Positions 9,403 through 17,940 are shown, numbered from the stretch's first letter. The stretch: 64,000 nucleotides of DNA from Bacteroides sp. 214 (GCF_010501015.1 NZ_QVML01000001.1:123845-187844), one strand, 5' to 3'. Made by a program: numbers and translations. Notes: a model not told the origin generated them from the sequence alone.

Positions 9403-10050
9403 TTATGCCGCTTTAGGCTTTCTTGTACCTTTATAAATAAGAAATGCGAGCACAAACACAACACAGGCTATAATGACATAACCTATTTCATGACTGTATT
9501 CTGTTACACGGGCAATCAGTTGCTCTTCGGTTTCTATGCCCGGAACAGAGGCTAAGTGGTAGCCTATAGCAGCCAAGATGGTATTCCATATTCCGGCACC
9601 TATAGTTGTGTATAGAAGAAAAGTGCCCAATTTCATACGAGCCAGCCCCGCCGGAATAGATATTAATTGCCTTACGGCCGGAATTAATCTACCTACAAAA
9701 GTAGAGATAGCCCCATGCTTTTCGAAATAAGATTCGGCACGTTTTACTTTCTCTTCGTCAATAAGACACATGTGTCCAAAGCGGCTGTTAGCAAATTTAT
9801 AAACAATAGGGCGACCAAGAAACATTGCCAGATAATAGTTGATTAGTGCGCCCAAGTCTGCACCCAGTGTCGCAAATAGAACCACTAAATAAACATTCAT
9901 CTCATCATTCGATGCTGCTTTCCAAGCAGCAGGTGGAACAACAACTTCGGACGGAAAAGGGATGAATGAACTCTCAATCGTCATTAAAAGTGTAATTGTC
10001 CAATAATTAAGATGGTCTAAGCACCACTGAATAAATGCAACGGATTCCAT
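9403..10050 (-). CDS. DedA family membrane protein
   Basis: The 215-residue inner-membrane protein belongs to the DedA/SNARE-associated (VTT) family. The family motif is visible as FVGRLIPAVRQLISIPAGLARM, including the essential Arg and Gly-Pro-type turns, and an upstream segment (ESSFIPFPSEVVVPPA) matches the conserved acidic/Pro region. DedA proteins include lipid scramblases and undecaprenyl-phosphate flippases; the substrate here is not known. It is the last gene of the glnS-TPR-dedA operon, with 16 bp to the TPR gene. Confidence 0.93.
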   Translation of the reverse strand: MESVAFIQWCLDHLNYWTITLLMTIESSFIPFPSEVVVPPAAWKAASNDEMNVYLVVLFATLGADLGALINYYLAMFLGRPIVYKFANSRFGHMCLIDEEKVKRAESYFEKHGAISTFVGRLIPAVRQLISIPAGLARMKLGTFLLYTTIGAGIWNTILAAIGYHLASVPGIETEEQLIARVTEYSHEIGYVIIACVVFVLAFLIYKGTRKPKAA

Positions 10051-10066
10051 TAATTGATATTTGTTT

Positions 10067-11491
10067 TTAAGATTGTTCTTCTTCTAACCGGTCGAGCTCG
10101 TTCCTTATATCCTCAATAAACTCGTTAAAGTCTTCTTCAGGAACGGTTTCTTTTACATGCAAAGTGTTTTCAAACATTTTGAAGAGCAAATCGCGATAGG
10201 GTAGCAATTTCTTGAAATCTCTTGTCTTTAAGTAAAGAGTCATCAAACTCCTGTCTATCTCGAGATAATTGGAGTCTAACTCTTTTACTTTAGTAAGAGC
10301 TAATTCGGCTAATTCGTACGCGCCATATTTTAAACATGCATTCCCCACGTAATACCAAGTAGCTGCATCTGGTTCTATCTTTACTGCTTCCGAGAAGTGA
10401 GCGGTTGCTTCTTCGAGGTTTCCTTCTTCTAAAAAGAGCTCTCCAATGAGTAAATATGAATCTGTGATGTAGGGATAATTACGTTTAACTATCTCACAGT
10501 AATTGCGCGCTTCTTCTATGCGTCCTAGGTTATGTAAGCAACGTGCTAAATGCATTGTTACATCAGGAAGCATCAAAGAATCTTCGGGTGCTATAGCTAA
10601 AACTGCTTTCAAATGGAAGATGGCATCTTCCCAACGACCTAAACCATCATAAGCAAAGCCAATAAACATGTTGCCAAAGTCAGCTCCTAATGCACCATGA
10701 GTTATGGCAAACTTGTATGATTCAATGGCTGATTCATAGTTTTCCAGTTGGAAGAATATATGCCCTCTGATGCAGTGAGCTTCTCCGTTTTCTTCTTTGG
10801 CAACAAGAGCAAAATCGGTTGCTTCAAGGCTTTTCTCGTAATCGCCCTGGTTGAAATAGATCTTTCCTAATGCCGTCCAATAATTAGTAGAGTAAGGATA
10901 TTGATCAAGTAGAGAGTTGTAAATGGCAATTGCTTCGTCAAACTTATCCAATGCATTGTAACACTCGGCAAAGGCTGTTTGTACACTTTTTGCTTTTTGC
11001 TTTTCGGGTTCTAACTTGTTTAACCATAGCAATGCTTCTTCAAAAAAGCCTAAGTCGATACTTAAGAATGCAATATCTCTTTTGGTCTCATCGTCATAAT
11101 CATTGTCTCTGAGTTTCTTAATCGCTTCTTCAGCTTCTTCTTCTTTTCCTTCTTTGACTAATAACTCTACGTGTAGCAAATAAACATCAATGGAACTGTT
11201 AATGCCCATTTGGTTTATTCGCACCCGTGCTGGTTCTATCTCATCAGTGTCGAGGAAGAATTCGGCTTCTGCTAACTGCAACTCGTAATTATCTGGATGG
11301 ATAGACATTCCTTGCTTTATGGCTTCATGAGCTTCTTTGTATTTTTCTTCTCTTATATAATACTCGGCAACGTCTTCGTATTGGTCGGGGTCAAGATAGA
11401 TGTTCTTGCCGATACTCTTCATTGCTTCATACCGTTCAATTATTTCTTTTAGCTCATCATTCTGCTCAAAAGAAGAATTGTCTTTTCTCAT
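10067..11491 (-). CDS. Cytoplasmic TPR-repeat protein
   Basis: The 474-residue acidic protein is made largely of tandem 34-residue tetratricopeptide repeats (for example FDEAIAIYNSLLDQYPY, YEKSLEATDFALVAKE, LEEATAHFSEAVKIEPD) with an acidic tail. There is no signal peptide or catalytic motif, so it is a scaffold. It lies 9 bp downstream of glnS and 16 bp upstream of dedA, an arrangement suggesting co-transcription. Its binding partner is unknown. Confidence 0.88.
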   Translation of the reverse strand: MRKDNSSFEQNDELKEIIERYEAMKSIGKNIYLDPDQYEDVAEYYIREEKYKEAHEAIKQGMSIHPDNYELQLAEAEFFLDTDEIEPARVRINQMGINSSIDVYLLHVELLVKEGKEEEAEEAIKKLRDNDYDDETKRDIAFLSIDLGFFEEALLWLNKLEPEKQKAKSVQTAFAECYNALDKFDEAIAIYNSLLDQYPYSTNYWTALGKIYFNQGDYEKSLEATDFALVAKEENGEAHCIRGHIFFQLENYESAIESYKFAITHGALGADFGNMFIGFAYDGLGRWEDAIFHLKAVLAIAPEDSLMLPDVTMHLARCLHNLGRIEEARNYCEIVKRNYPYITDSYLLIGELFLEEGNLEEATAHFSEAVKIEPDAATWYYVGNACLKYGAYELAELALTKVKELDSNYLEIDRSLMTLYLKTRDFKKLLPYRDLLFKMFENTLHVKETVPEEDFNEFIEDIRNELDRLEEEQS

Positions 11492-11500
11492 TATAGTTTC

Positions 11501-13216
11501 TTATTTGTTTAGTTTACCCCATGTGTCCTTCAAGCCTACTGTACGGTTGAAGATTAACTTATCCGGGGTGCTGTCTTGGTCTATGTTAAAATATCCAATA
11601 CGCTGAAATTGTAGATAATCAGCGGGTTTCAATTCGCTGAGGTATTTCTCTACATAGCAGTTTGTTACTGTTTTGAGCGAATCGGGGTTAAGCAACTCGC
11701 GGAAATCTTTCTCTTGTTCGGCCGCAGGGTTCTCTACATTAAAAAGGCGATCGTATAAACGAACTTCGGCAGGTAAGCTGTGTGCACAACTTACCCAATG
11801 CAAGGTTCCTTTTACTTTGCGTCCGCTATCAGGCATACCGCTCTTTGTGTTAGGATCGTACTCGCAGTGAACCTCAATTATGTTTCCGTTTTCATCTTTC
11901 TTACAACCGGTGCACTTCACGATATATGCACTCTTTAGTCGCACCTCTTGACCCGGAGTCATGCGGAAGTATTTCTTTGGCGCATCTTCCATAAAGTCAT
12001 CGCGCTCCATCCACAACTCACGGCTAAATTCAATGATATGTGTACCCGAGTTCTCGTCTTCGGGGTTGTTTATCGCTTCTAATGCTTCAACCTTACCTTC
12101 GGGGTAGTTGGTTATGATTAATTTAACGGGATTCAATACAGCCGAAACACGTGTAGCGCGCTTGTTCAGATCTTCGCGAACAGCTGCTTCGAGCATTGAT
12201 ACGTCATTGAGAGCTTCGTACTTGGTGTAACCAATCATATTGATGAAGTTGCGAATAGCTTCGGGCGAGTAACCACGACGGCGATATCCGCAGATGGTTG
12301 GCATACGTGGGTCGTCCCAGCCGTTTACCAAACCTTCTTTTACCAGTGTGAGCAATTTGCGCTTGCTCATGACAGTGTATGTTAGGTTCAGACGGTTGAA
12401 TTCCATCTGGCGAGGACGGTATCCTGCTTCGCCTGCCAATTCGGGTGTTTCAATCAACTCGTCGATAAAGTAATCGTATAGCGGACGGTGTACCTCAAAC
12501 TCCAAGGTGCAAAGTGAATGCGTTACTCCTTCAAAGTAATCGCTTTGTCCGTGAGCAAAGTCATACATCGGATATACCTTCCATGCATCGTGTGTGCGAT
12601 GGTGGTGATGATGAATAATACGATAGATAATAGGGTCGCGGAAGTGCATGTTTGAGTGCCCCATATCTATCTTGGCACGAAGCACCATTGCTCCTTCTTG
12701 TACATTGCCATCTGTCATCTCTTGAAACAGACGAAGATTCTCTTCTATCGGGCGATTGCGGAAAGGACTATCCGTACCTGCTTGCGTGGGAGTTCCTTTT
12801 TGTTTGGCAATTTCTTCAGCAGTTTGTTCGTCTACATATGCTTTGCCTTGTTTAATCAGGGCAACGGCAAAGTCCCACAATTGTTGAAAGTAGTCTGAGG
12901 CATAGTAGATGTTGTTCCACTTAAAACCCAACCATTCAATATCTTGTTTGATAGAGTCTACATACTCCACATCTTCCTTCACCGGATTAGTATCGTCGAA
13001 ACGAAGGTTGCATACACCGCCATATTGCTTAGCAATTCCAAAGTCCATGCAGATGGCTTTGGCATGACCAATATGAAGGTAGCCATTAGGCTCGGGTGGA
13101 AAACGAGTCTGCACTTTGCTGTTGTTCTTACCTTCTTTCAGGTCGTTCTCTACAGCTGCTTCAATAAAATTCAAGGTTTTCTTTTCTACGCTCTCTTCGT
13201 TTGTATTATTAATCAT
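11501..13216 (-). CDS. glnS: Glutaminyl-tRNA synthetase
   Basis: A class I synthetase that charges tRNA-Gln directly. The HIGH motif appears as PPEPNGYLHIGHAK and the KMSKS loop as VMSKRKL; RFDDTNP and the C-terminal anticodon-binding beta-barrel region are also present. The open frame reaches 13234, but a perfect -7 box TAGTTTTG (complement of 13242-13249) would begin transcription near 13235. The second ATG at 13216 (571 residues, MINNTNEE) therefore gives a normal short leader and is preferred. It heads an operon with the TPR and dedA genes. Confidence 0.95.
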   Translation of the reverse strand: MINNTNEESVEKKTLNFIEAAVENDLKEGKNNSKVQTRFPPEPNGYLHIGHAKAICMDFGIAKQYGGVCNLRFDDTNPVKEDVEYVDSIKQDIEWLGFKWNNIYYASDYFQQLWDFAVALIKQGKAYVDEQTAEEIAKQKGTPTQAGTDSPFRNRPIEENLRLFQEMTDGNVQEGAMVLRAKIDMGHSNMHFRDPIIYRIIHHHHHRTHDAWKVYPMYDFAHGQSDYFEGVTHSLCTLEFEVHRPLYDYFIDELIETPELAGEAGYRPRQMEFNRLNLTYTVMSKRKLLTLVKEGLVNGWDDPRMPTICGYRRRGYSPEAIRNFINMIGYTKYEALNDVSMLEAAVREDLNKRATRVSAVLNPVKLIITNYPEGKVEALEAINNPEDENSGTHIIEFSRELWMERDDFMEDAPKKYFRMTPGQEVRLKSAYIVKCTGCKKDENGNIIEVHCEYDPNTKSGMPDSGRKVKGTLHWVSCAHSLPAEVRLYDRLFNVENPAAEQEKDFRELLNPDSLKTVTNCYVEKYLSELKPADYLQFQRIGYFNIDQDSTPDKLIFNRTVGLKDTWGKLNK

Positions 13217-13346
13217 ATGAGTAAGGATTTTCATTTTGTTGCAAAACTACATAAAATTAGTGAATTAATAGGCTAGAGCGTTTAAAATACTATACTCTCT
13301 TACTGTTGTTTAATGGAATTGTAACAACATTGACAATAGATGTTTT

Positions 13347-13354
13347 TACATTTG
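13347..13354 (+). promoter_or_regulatory. phoU -7 promoter box
   Basis: TACATTTG matches the TAnnTTTG consensus exactly, 53 bp before the phoU start. No TTTG is at the -33 spacing. Confidence 0.55.
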
Positions 13355-13407
13355 CAAATAATAGCTGTGAGTGTTAATCAGAGTATATACATATTATAAT
13401 AAGGTGT

Positions 13408-14094
13408 ATGGTGAAGTTTATTGAATCTGAGCTTGTCTTGCTAAGTAAAGAGATAGAAGAGATGTGGATGCTTGTCTATAACCAGCTCGATAGAGCAGGG
13501 GAGGCTGTGCTTACATTTGATAAAGAGTTGGCGAACCAAGTACTTGTGCGCGAGAAACGTGTTAACGCATTTGAATTGAAGATTGATAGTGATATTGAAG
13601 ATATCATTGCACTTTACAACCCTGTAGGTGTTGACTTGCGTTTTGTGCTTGCCATGCTCAAAATCAATACCAACCTAGAACGCTTGGGCGACTTTGCCGA
13701 AGGTATTGCCCGTTTTGTGTTGAGTGTGCAAGAACCAATAATTGATAGTAAATTGATAAAACGCTTGCGACTGGAAGAAATGCAGGTAGAGGTGCTTTCT
13801 ATGCTGGAAGATACTAAACGTGCACTGAATGATGAAAGCATGGAGCTTGCTACTTCTGTTTTTGCCAAAGACAACATTCTTGATGAAATCAACGCGGAGG
13901 TAACCAAAGTAATGGCTGATTATCTGCGCGAACATCCCGAAAATATGCTCCTTTGTTTGAATCTGGTTAGCGTTTTTCGCAAGCTGGAACGTGCAGGGGA
14001 TCACATAACGAATATAGCGGAAGAGATTGTATTCTATATGGATGCAAAGGTGCTAAAGCACAGTGGGAAGACCAATGAGGGCTATTCCATGTGA
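13408..14094 (+). CDS. phoU: PhoU family phosphate-signalling protein
   Basis: The 228-residue all-helical protein has two PhoU repeats. The metal-binding-type motifs are ERLGDFAEGIAR (91-102; the usual His is Phe) and ERAGDHITNIAEE (194-206). PhoU links the Pst phosphate transporter to the PhoR kinase and represses phosphate uptake. Here it stands alone: pstSCAB and phoBR are not adjacent, so the transporter genes must be elsewhere or the protein serves another PhoU-type role such as Na/Pi transport control. It has its own promoter box at 13347. Confidence 0.92.
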   Translation: MVKFIESELVLLSKEIEEMWMLVYNQLDRAGEAVLTFDKELANQVLVREKRVNAFELKIDSDIEDIIALYNPVGVDLRFVLAMLKINTNLERLGDFAEGIARFVLSVQEPIIDSKLIKRLRLEEMQVEVLSMLEDTKRALNDESMELATSVFAKDNILDEINAEVTKVMADYLREHPENMLLCLNLVSVFRKLERAGDHITNIAEEIVFYMDAKVLKHSGKTNEGYSM

Positions 14095-14144
14095 TAATAA
14101 ACATAAAGAAAACACAAAAATATGTTATATGGCATGTTTTTTTA

Positions 14145-14176
14145 TTTGTGTAGTCTATGAAAAAGGCTCATCTTTG
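14145..14176 (+). promoter_or_regulatory. Promoter of a candidate small RNA
   Basis: TTTG at 14145-14148 and CATCTTTG at 14169-14176 (7/8 match to TAnnTTTG) are separated by exactly 20 bp, the standard Bacteroidetes sigma-factor arrangement. No reading frame follows within 250 bp. Confidence 0.6.
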
Positions 14177-14182
14177 CAACGT

Positions 14183-14270
14183 TATCCTGAAAACAATCTT
14201 TTTACCTTAAAAAAAAACTAATACCTATTGAAAACTGAAAAGCGGAACTTTGTGAAAAGTCCCGCTTTTT
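14183..14270 (+). ncRNA. Candidate small RNA between phoU and ribE
   Basis: A promoter with correct -33/-7 spacing is followed about 55 nt later by a strong intrinsic terminator (14238-14270), defining a transcript of roughly 85-90 nt with no ORF. Before the hairpin the body is A-rich. It might instead be an attenuated leader, but ribE has its own -7 box at 14387, which favours an independent RNA. I recognise no named family. Confidence 0.45.
14238..14270 (+). terminator. Intrinsic terminator of the candidate small RNA
   Basis: The stem pairs AAAAGCGG with CCGCTTTT and ACTTT with AAAGT around one A/C mismatch and a GTGA loop, and is followed by T-rich sequence. It sits 144 bp after the phoU stop, so it could also end the phoU transcript. 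Confidence 0.75.
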
Positions 14271-14386
14271 GATTTTAAAGACTTTTCCTGTTCTTTTATT
14301 AGTATAACACTTACCAGTAATCTTTTGTTTACGTTGTTTTTTGATTTTTTATTCTCTAAAATTTCATTCATCAATTTGCTTCTCCT

Positions 14387-14394
14387 TATATTTG
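14387..14394 (+). promoter_or_regulatory. ribE -7 promoter box
   Basis: TATATTTG is a perfect match to TAnnTTTG, 38 bp ahead of the ribE start codon. No clear -33 TTTG at the expected spacing and no FMN riboswitch are visible. Confidence 0.5.
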
Positions 14395-14431
14395 TTCTTC
14401 CTTATTAAATCAACTAAAAACAAAATACACT

Positions 14432-15037
14432 ATGTTCTCAGGAATTGTAGAAGAATACGCAACCGTAGTGGCGTTAGTTAAAGAGCAAGAGAATGTTCAT
14501 TTAACACTGACATGCTCCTTTGTGGGCGAATTGAAAATAGACCAAAGCATCTCGCATAATGGCGTTTGTCTTACGGTAGTACAACTGACAGACGATACCT
14601 ATACGGTAACAGCAATGAAGGAAACCCTCGAGCGTTCGAATATCGGGCTATTAAAAGTGGGTGACAAAGTGAATGTAGAGCGCAGCATGATGATGAACGG
14701 AAGGTTGGACGGACATATTGTTCAGGGACATGTTGACCAGACAGCTACCTGCATTCAGGTTGATGATGCCGACGGCAGTTGGTATTATACCTTCAAATAT
14801 GCCTTTGACAAAGAAATGGCAAAACGCGGATACATCACTGTAGACAAAGGATCGGTAACAGTAAATGGAGTAAGCCTCACGGTTTGTAATCCTACCAATG
14901 ATACTTTTCAGGTAGCCATTATTCCTTATACTTATGAGCATACCAACTTCCATACTTTTGAAATAGGCAGTGTTGTAAATATCGAATTCGATATTATTGG
15001 TAAGTACATCAGCCGAATGATAGAGATACAAAACTAA
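14432..15037 (+). CDS. ribE: Riboflavin synthase, alpha subunit
   Basis: The 201-residue enzyme has two tandem lumazine-binding beta-barrel domains. The N-terminal MFSGIVEE and SISHNGVCLTV belong to barrel one; SVTVNGVSLTVCN is the matching strand of barrel two. It dismutates two 6,7-dimethyl-8-ribityllumazine molecules into riboflavin and the pyrimidine precursor. Length is normal. The nitroreductase gene starts 3 bp after the stop, so the two are co-transcribed, and that flavoenzyme would use the product cofactor. Confidence 0.95.
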   Translation: MFSGIVEEYATVVALVKEQENVHLTLTCSFVGELKIDQSISHNGVCLTVVQLTDDTYTVTAMKETLERSNIGLLKVGDKVNVERSMMMNGRLDGHIVQGHVDQTATCIQVDDADGSWYYTFKYAFDKEMAKRGYITVDKGSVTVNGVSLTVCNPTNDTFQVAIIPYTYEHTNFHTFEIGSVVNIEFDIIGKYISRMIEIQN

Positions 15038-15039
15038 CA

Positions 15040-15591
15040 ATGAACAAATACAACTCCTTTCTAGAGCTGGTAGCCGCTCGCCAAAGCGACCGCGCCTACG
15101 ATAAAACCCGTGCGATAGAGCCCGAAAAGTTGGAACGTATTCTGGAAGCAGGTCGTCTGGCACCATCTGCTTGTAACGCGCAACCGTGGAAGTTTATCGT
15201 TATTACCGACACAGAACTTGCTGTAAAAGTAGGTAAGGCAACTGCCGGGCTGGGCATGAATAAGTTTGCTAAAGATGCTCCTGTGCACATTCTTGTTGTA
15301 GAAGAGTCGGCAAATATCTCATCTAAGTTGGGCGGGAAGTTTAAAAACAAACACTTCCCACTGATTGACTTGGGTATTGCTGCTGCGCAAATATGTTTGG
15401 CAGCCGAGAACGAAGGGCTGGGTTCTTGTATGCTTGGCTGGTTCGATGAGAAAGAAATAAAGAAACTTACCGGCATTCCCGAATCAAAGCGACTGATACT
15501 GGACATAACCATTGGCTATACAGTAAAGGATAAACGAAAGAAAATACGGAAATCCAAGGAAAAGGTTATTTCATACAACCGCTACGAATAA
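15040..15591 (+). CDS. Nitroreductase family NAD(P)H-dependent flavoprotein
   Basis: The 183-residue single-domain FMN enzyme has an N-terminal AARQSDRAYD segment for FMN phosphate contact, APSACNAQPWKFIV, and a C-terminal GLGSCMLGWFDEKEI, all typical of the nitroreductase fold. The physiological substrate is unknown; such enzymes reduce quinones, nitro compounds or flavins. It is translationally close to ribE (3-bp gap). A strong terminator follows at 15630-15675. Confidence 0.9.
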   Translation: MNKYNSFLELVAARQSDRAYDKTRAIEPEKLERILEAGRLAPSACNAQPWKFIVITDTELAVKVGKATAGLGMNKFAKDAPVHILVVEESANISSKLGGKFKNKHFPLIDLGIAAAQICLAAENEGLGSCMLGWFDEKEIKKLTGIPESKRLILDITIGYTVKDKRKKIRKSKEKVISYNRYE

Positions 15592-15629
15592 GATTTAAGC
15601 CGCTTGGCTTATAGTTATATTCCAATAAA

Positions 15630-15675
15630 ATCAACATCCGTCCTGATTGCGACAGATGTTGATTTGTCTTTTTGT
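15630..15675 (+). terminator. Terminator after the ribE-nitroreductase operon
   Basis: ATCAACATC (15630-15638) pairs with GATGTTGAT (15655-15663), with an inner GTC/GAC pair. It is followed by a T-rich tail ending near 15675. Confidence 0.8.
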
Positions 15676-15729
15676 CAAAGCCTCCGTAAACGCGGTTAAT
15701 TTTGAAAAACTGGCGGGTAGACAGGAAAA

Positions 15730-16037
15730 ATCGAAGGAAATAGGCTTTAGGAAAAACGCCTCAAATAGTGTGAAAAACACTCGCGTTATTCAAAATGTAC
15801 CCCATAAGGCTTGTATCGCTTGTTTTTCAGACTGAGTTTTGGGTAAAAACACAGTCGGAACATGGAAAGAACTCAGTCAGTTCCACATTTAAACTCAGTC
15901 TGTTTTTATTTCTTTGCTTATGGATGAACGACCGTTTGCCATAAGCAAACGCTCTGTATGCTTATGGAAGATGGGTCGCGAGCTTATGGCAAACAACCGC
16001 TCGTCCATAAGCAAATTACTCTGAAAACAATCGGCTT
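15730..16037 (+). repeat. Composite intergenic element A with a 22-bp-phased array
   Basis: The 617-bp gap between the nitroreductase and yihY genes holds no gene. It contains ATCGAAGGAAA at 15730. ACACAGTC/ACTCAGTC follow at 15849, 15871 and 15893 (22-bp steps), with an inverted GACTGAGT at 15830. After a 24-bp step come CTTATGG or its complement CCATAAG at 15917, 15939, 15961, 15983 and 16005, again exactly 22 bp apart. The outer units also form an imperfect ~31-bp inverted repeat, so the core can fold as a long hairpin. The same layout recurs at 53.7-54.0 kb. Confidence 0.85.
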
Positions 16038-16208
16038 CAGAGAGGCTGTAAGGCACTTTCTTTCTTTTGTCTATTATTGTTTTTTGAAAGTTGAAAAAGC
16101 AAGAAGAAAGGTAAAGCGCTGTGTTAACAGCAAAATGGAGTGGTTTTGCTGTTAATATGATACAAAAGAGCTGGTGTATAACTTTGTGGGATGGTAATTA
16201 TATTTGAA

Positions 16209-17537
16209 CTATAAATCCTTCAGGAGTATGTTGCTTGCCTTGCGATAGTAATCCTCCTTCAAGTTTAGCATAGCTTCCCATTCGCCCTTAAACTCTGGGT
16301 TGTATTCTATTCTGAACTCTTCCGAGCCATGCGACTCTATTCGATTCATAAGTGTAGCAATATCCAATTTGTCGGTATCCATAGAGGGCTGGTAAGTAAT
16401 TTCATCACTCTTGGCATCGGTCATTACTTCATGAATGAGGTTAATCTCTAACAACAAGAACAGTGTTTGCTGTACCAGGTTGATGGGTATCTTATGTTGT
16501 TCGGATAGTTCGTTGGCAGAGTAGGGCGTTTTATTGGCAGCAAAACGTTTAGTAATAAGCGACATTATGAGTATACAGATAAAGTCTTTGTAGCGTCTGC
16601 TGATGTTTCGGATATCTTTATCGAAGCTATATGAGTGAATGTTTTGACTGGCATAAGCCAACTCCACGCCAAAGAGACAGATTGTCCACGACATCTGTAA
16701 CCACAGCAACAATAGCGGAATAGCTGCGAATCCACCATATATTGCATTGTAGCGCGTTACCCAAATCTGTCCGCTGATGTAGAGGAACTGAAATATTTGA
16801 AACACCGTACCCGCAATGACTCCCGCAAGGAAGGCGTGTTTGAACTTCACCTTTGTGTTGGGCATAAAGATATAAAGCGCGGTAAACATAAACCAAACGA
16901 GCACGTAGGGTATTGACTTAACTAGGAATTTGATAAACGGGGCAAGCATAACGTACTCTTCTACTTGCTTAAGAATGGTTCCTGTGATAATAGAAACCCC
17001 CGAAGAAAGTACCAATAGAATAGGGATAAAGAGCAGCATGGAGAAGTAATCTGTAATTTTCCTATGCATGGAGCGCTCTTTCTTGATATTCCAAATATGG
17101 TTGAAGGTAGATTCTATATTACTAATAAGGTTGAGTACCGTCCAAAATAACAATGCGAGCCCAATACCAATAAAGATGCCACTTTTGGTTTGCGAAAGGT
17201 AGGAATCTACAAAGGAGAGCAATGTCTCTGTTGTTTCGTTCACGCCGCCAAAGAAGCTGACAAGATGACTTTCGACCAAGTTAGAAAAGCCAAATCCTCT
17301 TGTGATGGCAAATAAAATAGCCAATATAGGCACAATAGCCAACAGCGTGTTGTAGGTAAGCGCGGAGGCTTTAGAGGAAACTTTGTCGTTTACAAAACGG
17401 TTGGCGGTAAGGTAAATTACTTTAATGACATTGTACAATGAAAAGCGCTTACTGGTAACATCATGCTTGGTTACTCGCCAAATGTCTTCAGTGAGGAATT
17501 CCCACAGAAAGGTGATATGCTTTTTCAGTTTGTTCAT
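16209..17537 (-). CDS. YihY/virulence factor BrkB family membrane protein
   Basis: The 442-residue protein has a six-helix YihY domain (segments such as ALTYNTLLAIVPILAILFA, FWTVLNLISNIE and YIFMPNTKVKFKHAFLAG) followed by a ~130-residue C-terminal cytoplasmic region resembling a winged helix. The family was once called RNase BN, but that activity belongs to another protein, so function is unknown. The open frame reaches 17627, but its first 30 codons overlap the RNase P RNA gene; the ATG at 17537 (MNKLKKHITF) is the sensible start, 33 bp after the RNA ends. Confidence 0.9.
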   Translation of the reverse strand: MNKLKKHITFLWEFLTEDIWRVTKHDVTSKRFSLYNVIKVIYLTANRFVNDKVSSKASALTYNTLLAIVPILAILFAITRGFGFSNLVESHLVSFFGGVNETTETLLSFVDSYLSQTKSGIFIGIGLALLFWTVLNLISNIESTFNHIWNIKKERSMHRKITDYFSMLLFIPILLVLSSGVSIITGTILKQVEEYVMLAPFIKFLVKSIPYVLVWFMFTALYIFMPNTKVKFKHAFLAGVIAGTVFQIFQFLYISGQIWVTRYNAIYGGFAAIPLLLLWLQMSWTICLFGVELAYASQNIHSYSFDKDIRNISRRYKDFICILIMSLITKRFAANKTPYSANELSEQHKIPINLVQQTLFLLLEINLIHEVMTDAKSDEITYQPSMDTDKLDIATLMNRIESHGSEEFRIEYNPEFKGEWEAMLNLKEDYYRKASNILLKDL

Positions 17538-17569
17538 CTCGCTAAAGATTATGTTGTGTATATTCAAAA

Positions 17570-17933
17570 AAACAGCCAACCTATAAGCCGGGTTCTGTTC
17601 CTTAGAAAAGACTAAGGCGCTTGTCATTTATCTAAGAGATGTGTCGCCACATAACTTTAGCGGTCTACCCTCCGACGTGGAGCGAGCAGCTCTCTTAATG
17701 CCGGTATACATGACCTTGCAACTCCTAAGGCGTACAGCTCGACGTGTTACCACGCGACTGGTGGTCTCTTACTCCACCTTCTCACCCTTACCTCATGCAA
17801 AACACGAGGCGGTTATTTTCTTCTACGCTACTCTACCCTCGCGGACAGCTTTCTGTTAGGAAGTAGGATGCTCTGTGTTGCCCGGACTTTCCTCTTGCTC
17901 CAAAGGGGCAAGCGACAAGCCGGCTGACTGTTT
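17570..17933 (-). ncRNA. rnpB: RNase P RNA, bacterial type A
   Basis: The minus strand carries the universal cores: GAGGAAAGTCCGGGC near the 5' end and ACAGAACCCGGCTTAT near the 3' end. A 12-bp P1 helix pairs 17922-17933 with 17570-17581. The length (about 364 nt) fits type A. It is the catalytic RNA that trims tRNA 5' leaders. The 3' strand of P1 runs into seven Ts, so P1 doubles as a terminator. A perfect -7 box TATCTTTG lies just upstream (complement of 17941-17948). Confidence 0.96.
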
Positions 17934-17940
17934 ATGCCCG

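Noticed and set aside
14395..14431. FMN riboswitch before ribE
   Set aside because: The leader is only about 30 nt and has none of the conserved RFN stems.
15647..15835. 62-residue ORF in the element A gap
   Set aside because: It overlaps the terminator and the repeat element, has no recognisable domain, and no promoter box precedes it.
15849..16012. CRISPR array
   Set aside because: Units are a fixed 22 bp with only 7-8 conserved bases and motifs in both orientations. There are no repeat-length direct repeats separated by unique spacers, and no cas genes.
17641..17859. 72-residue plus-strand ORF
   Set aside because: It is antisense to the conserved core of RNase P RNA; the composition reflects rnpB, not a protein.
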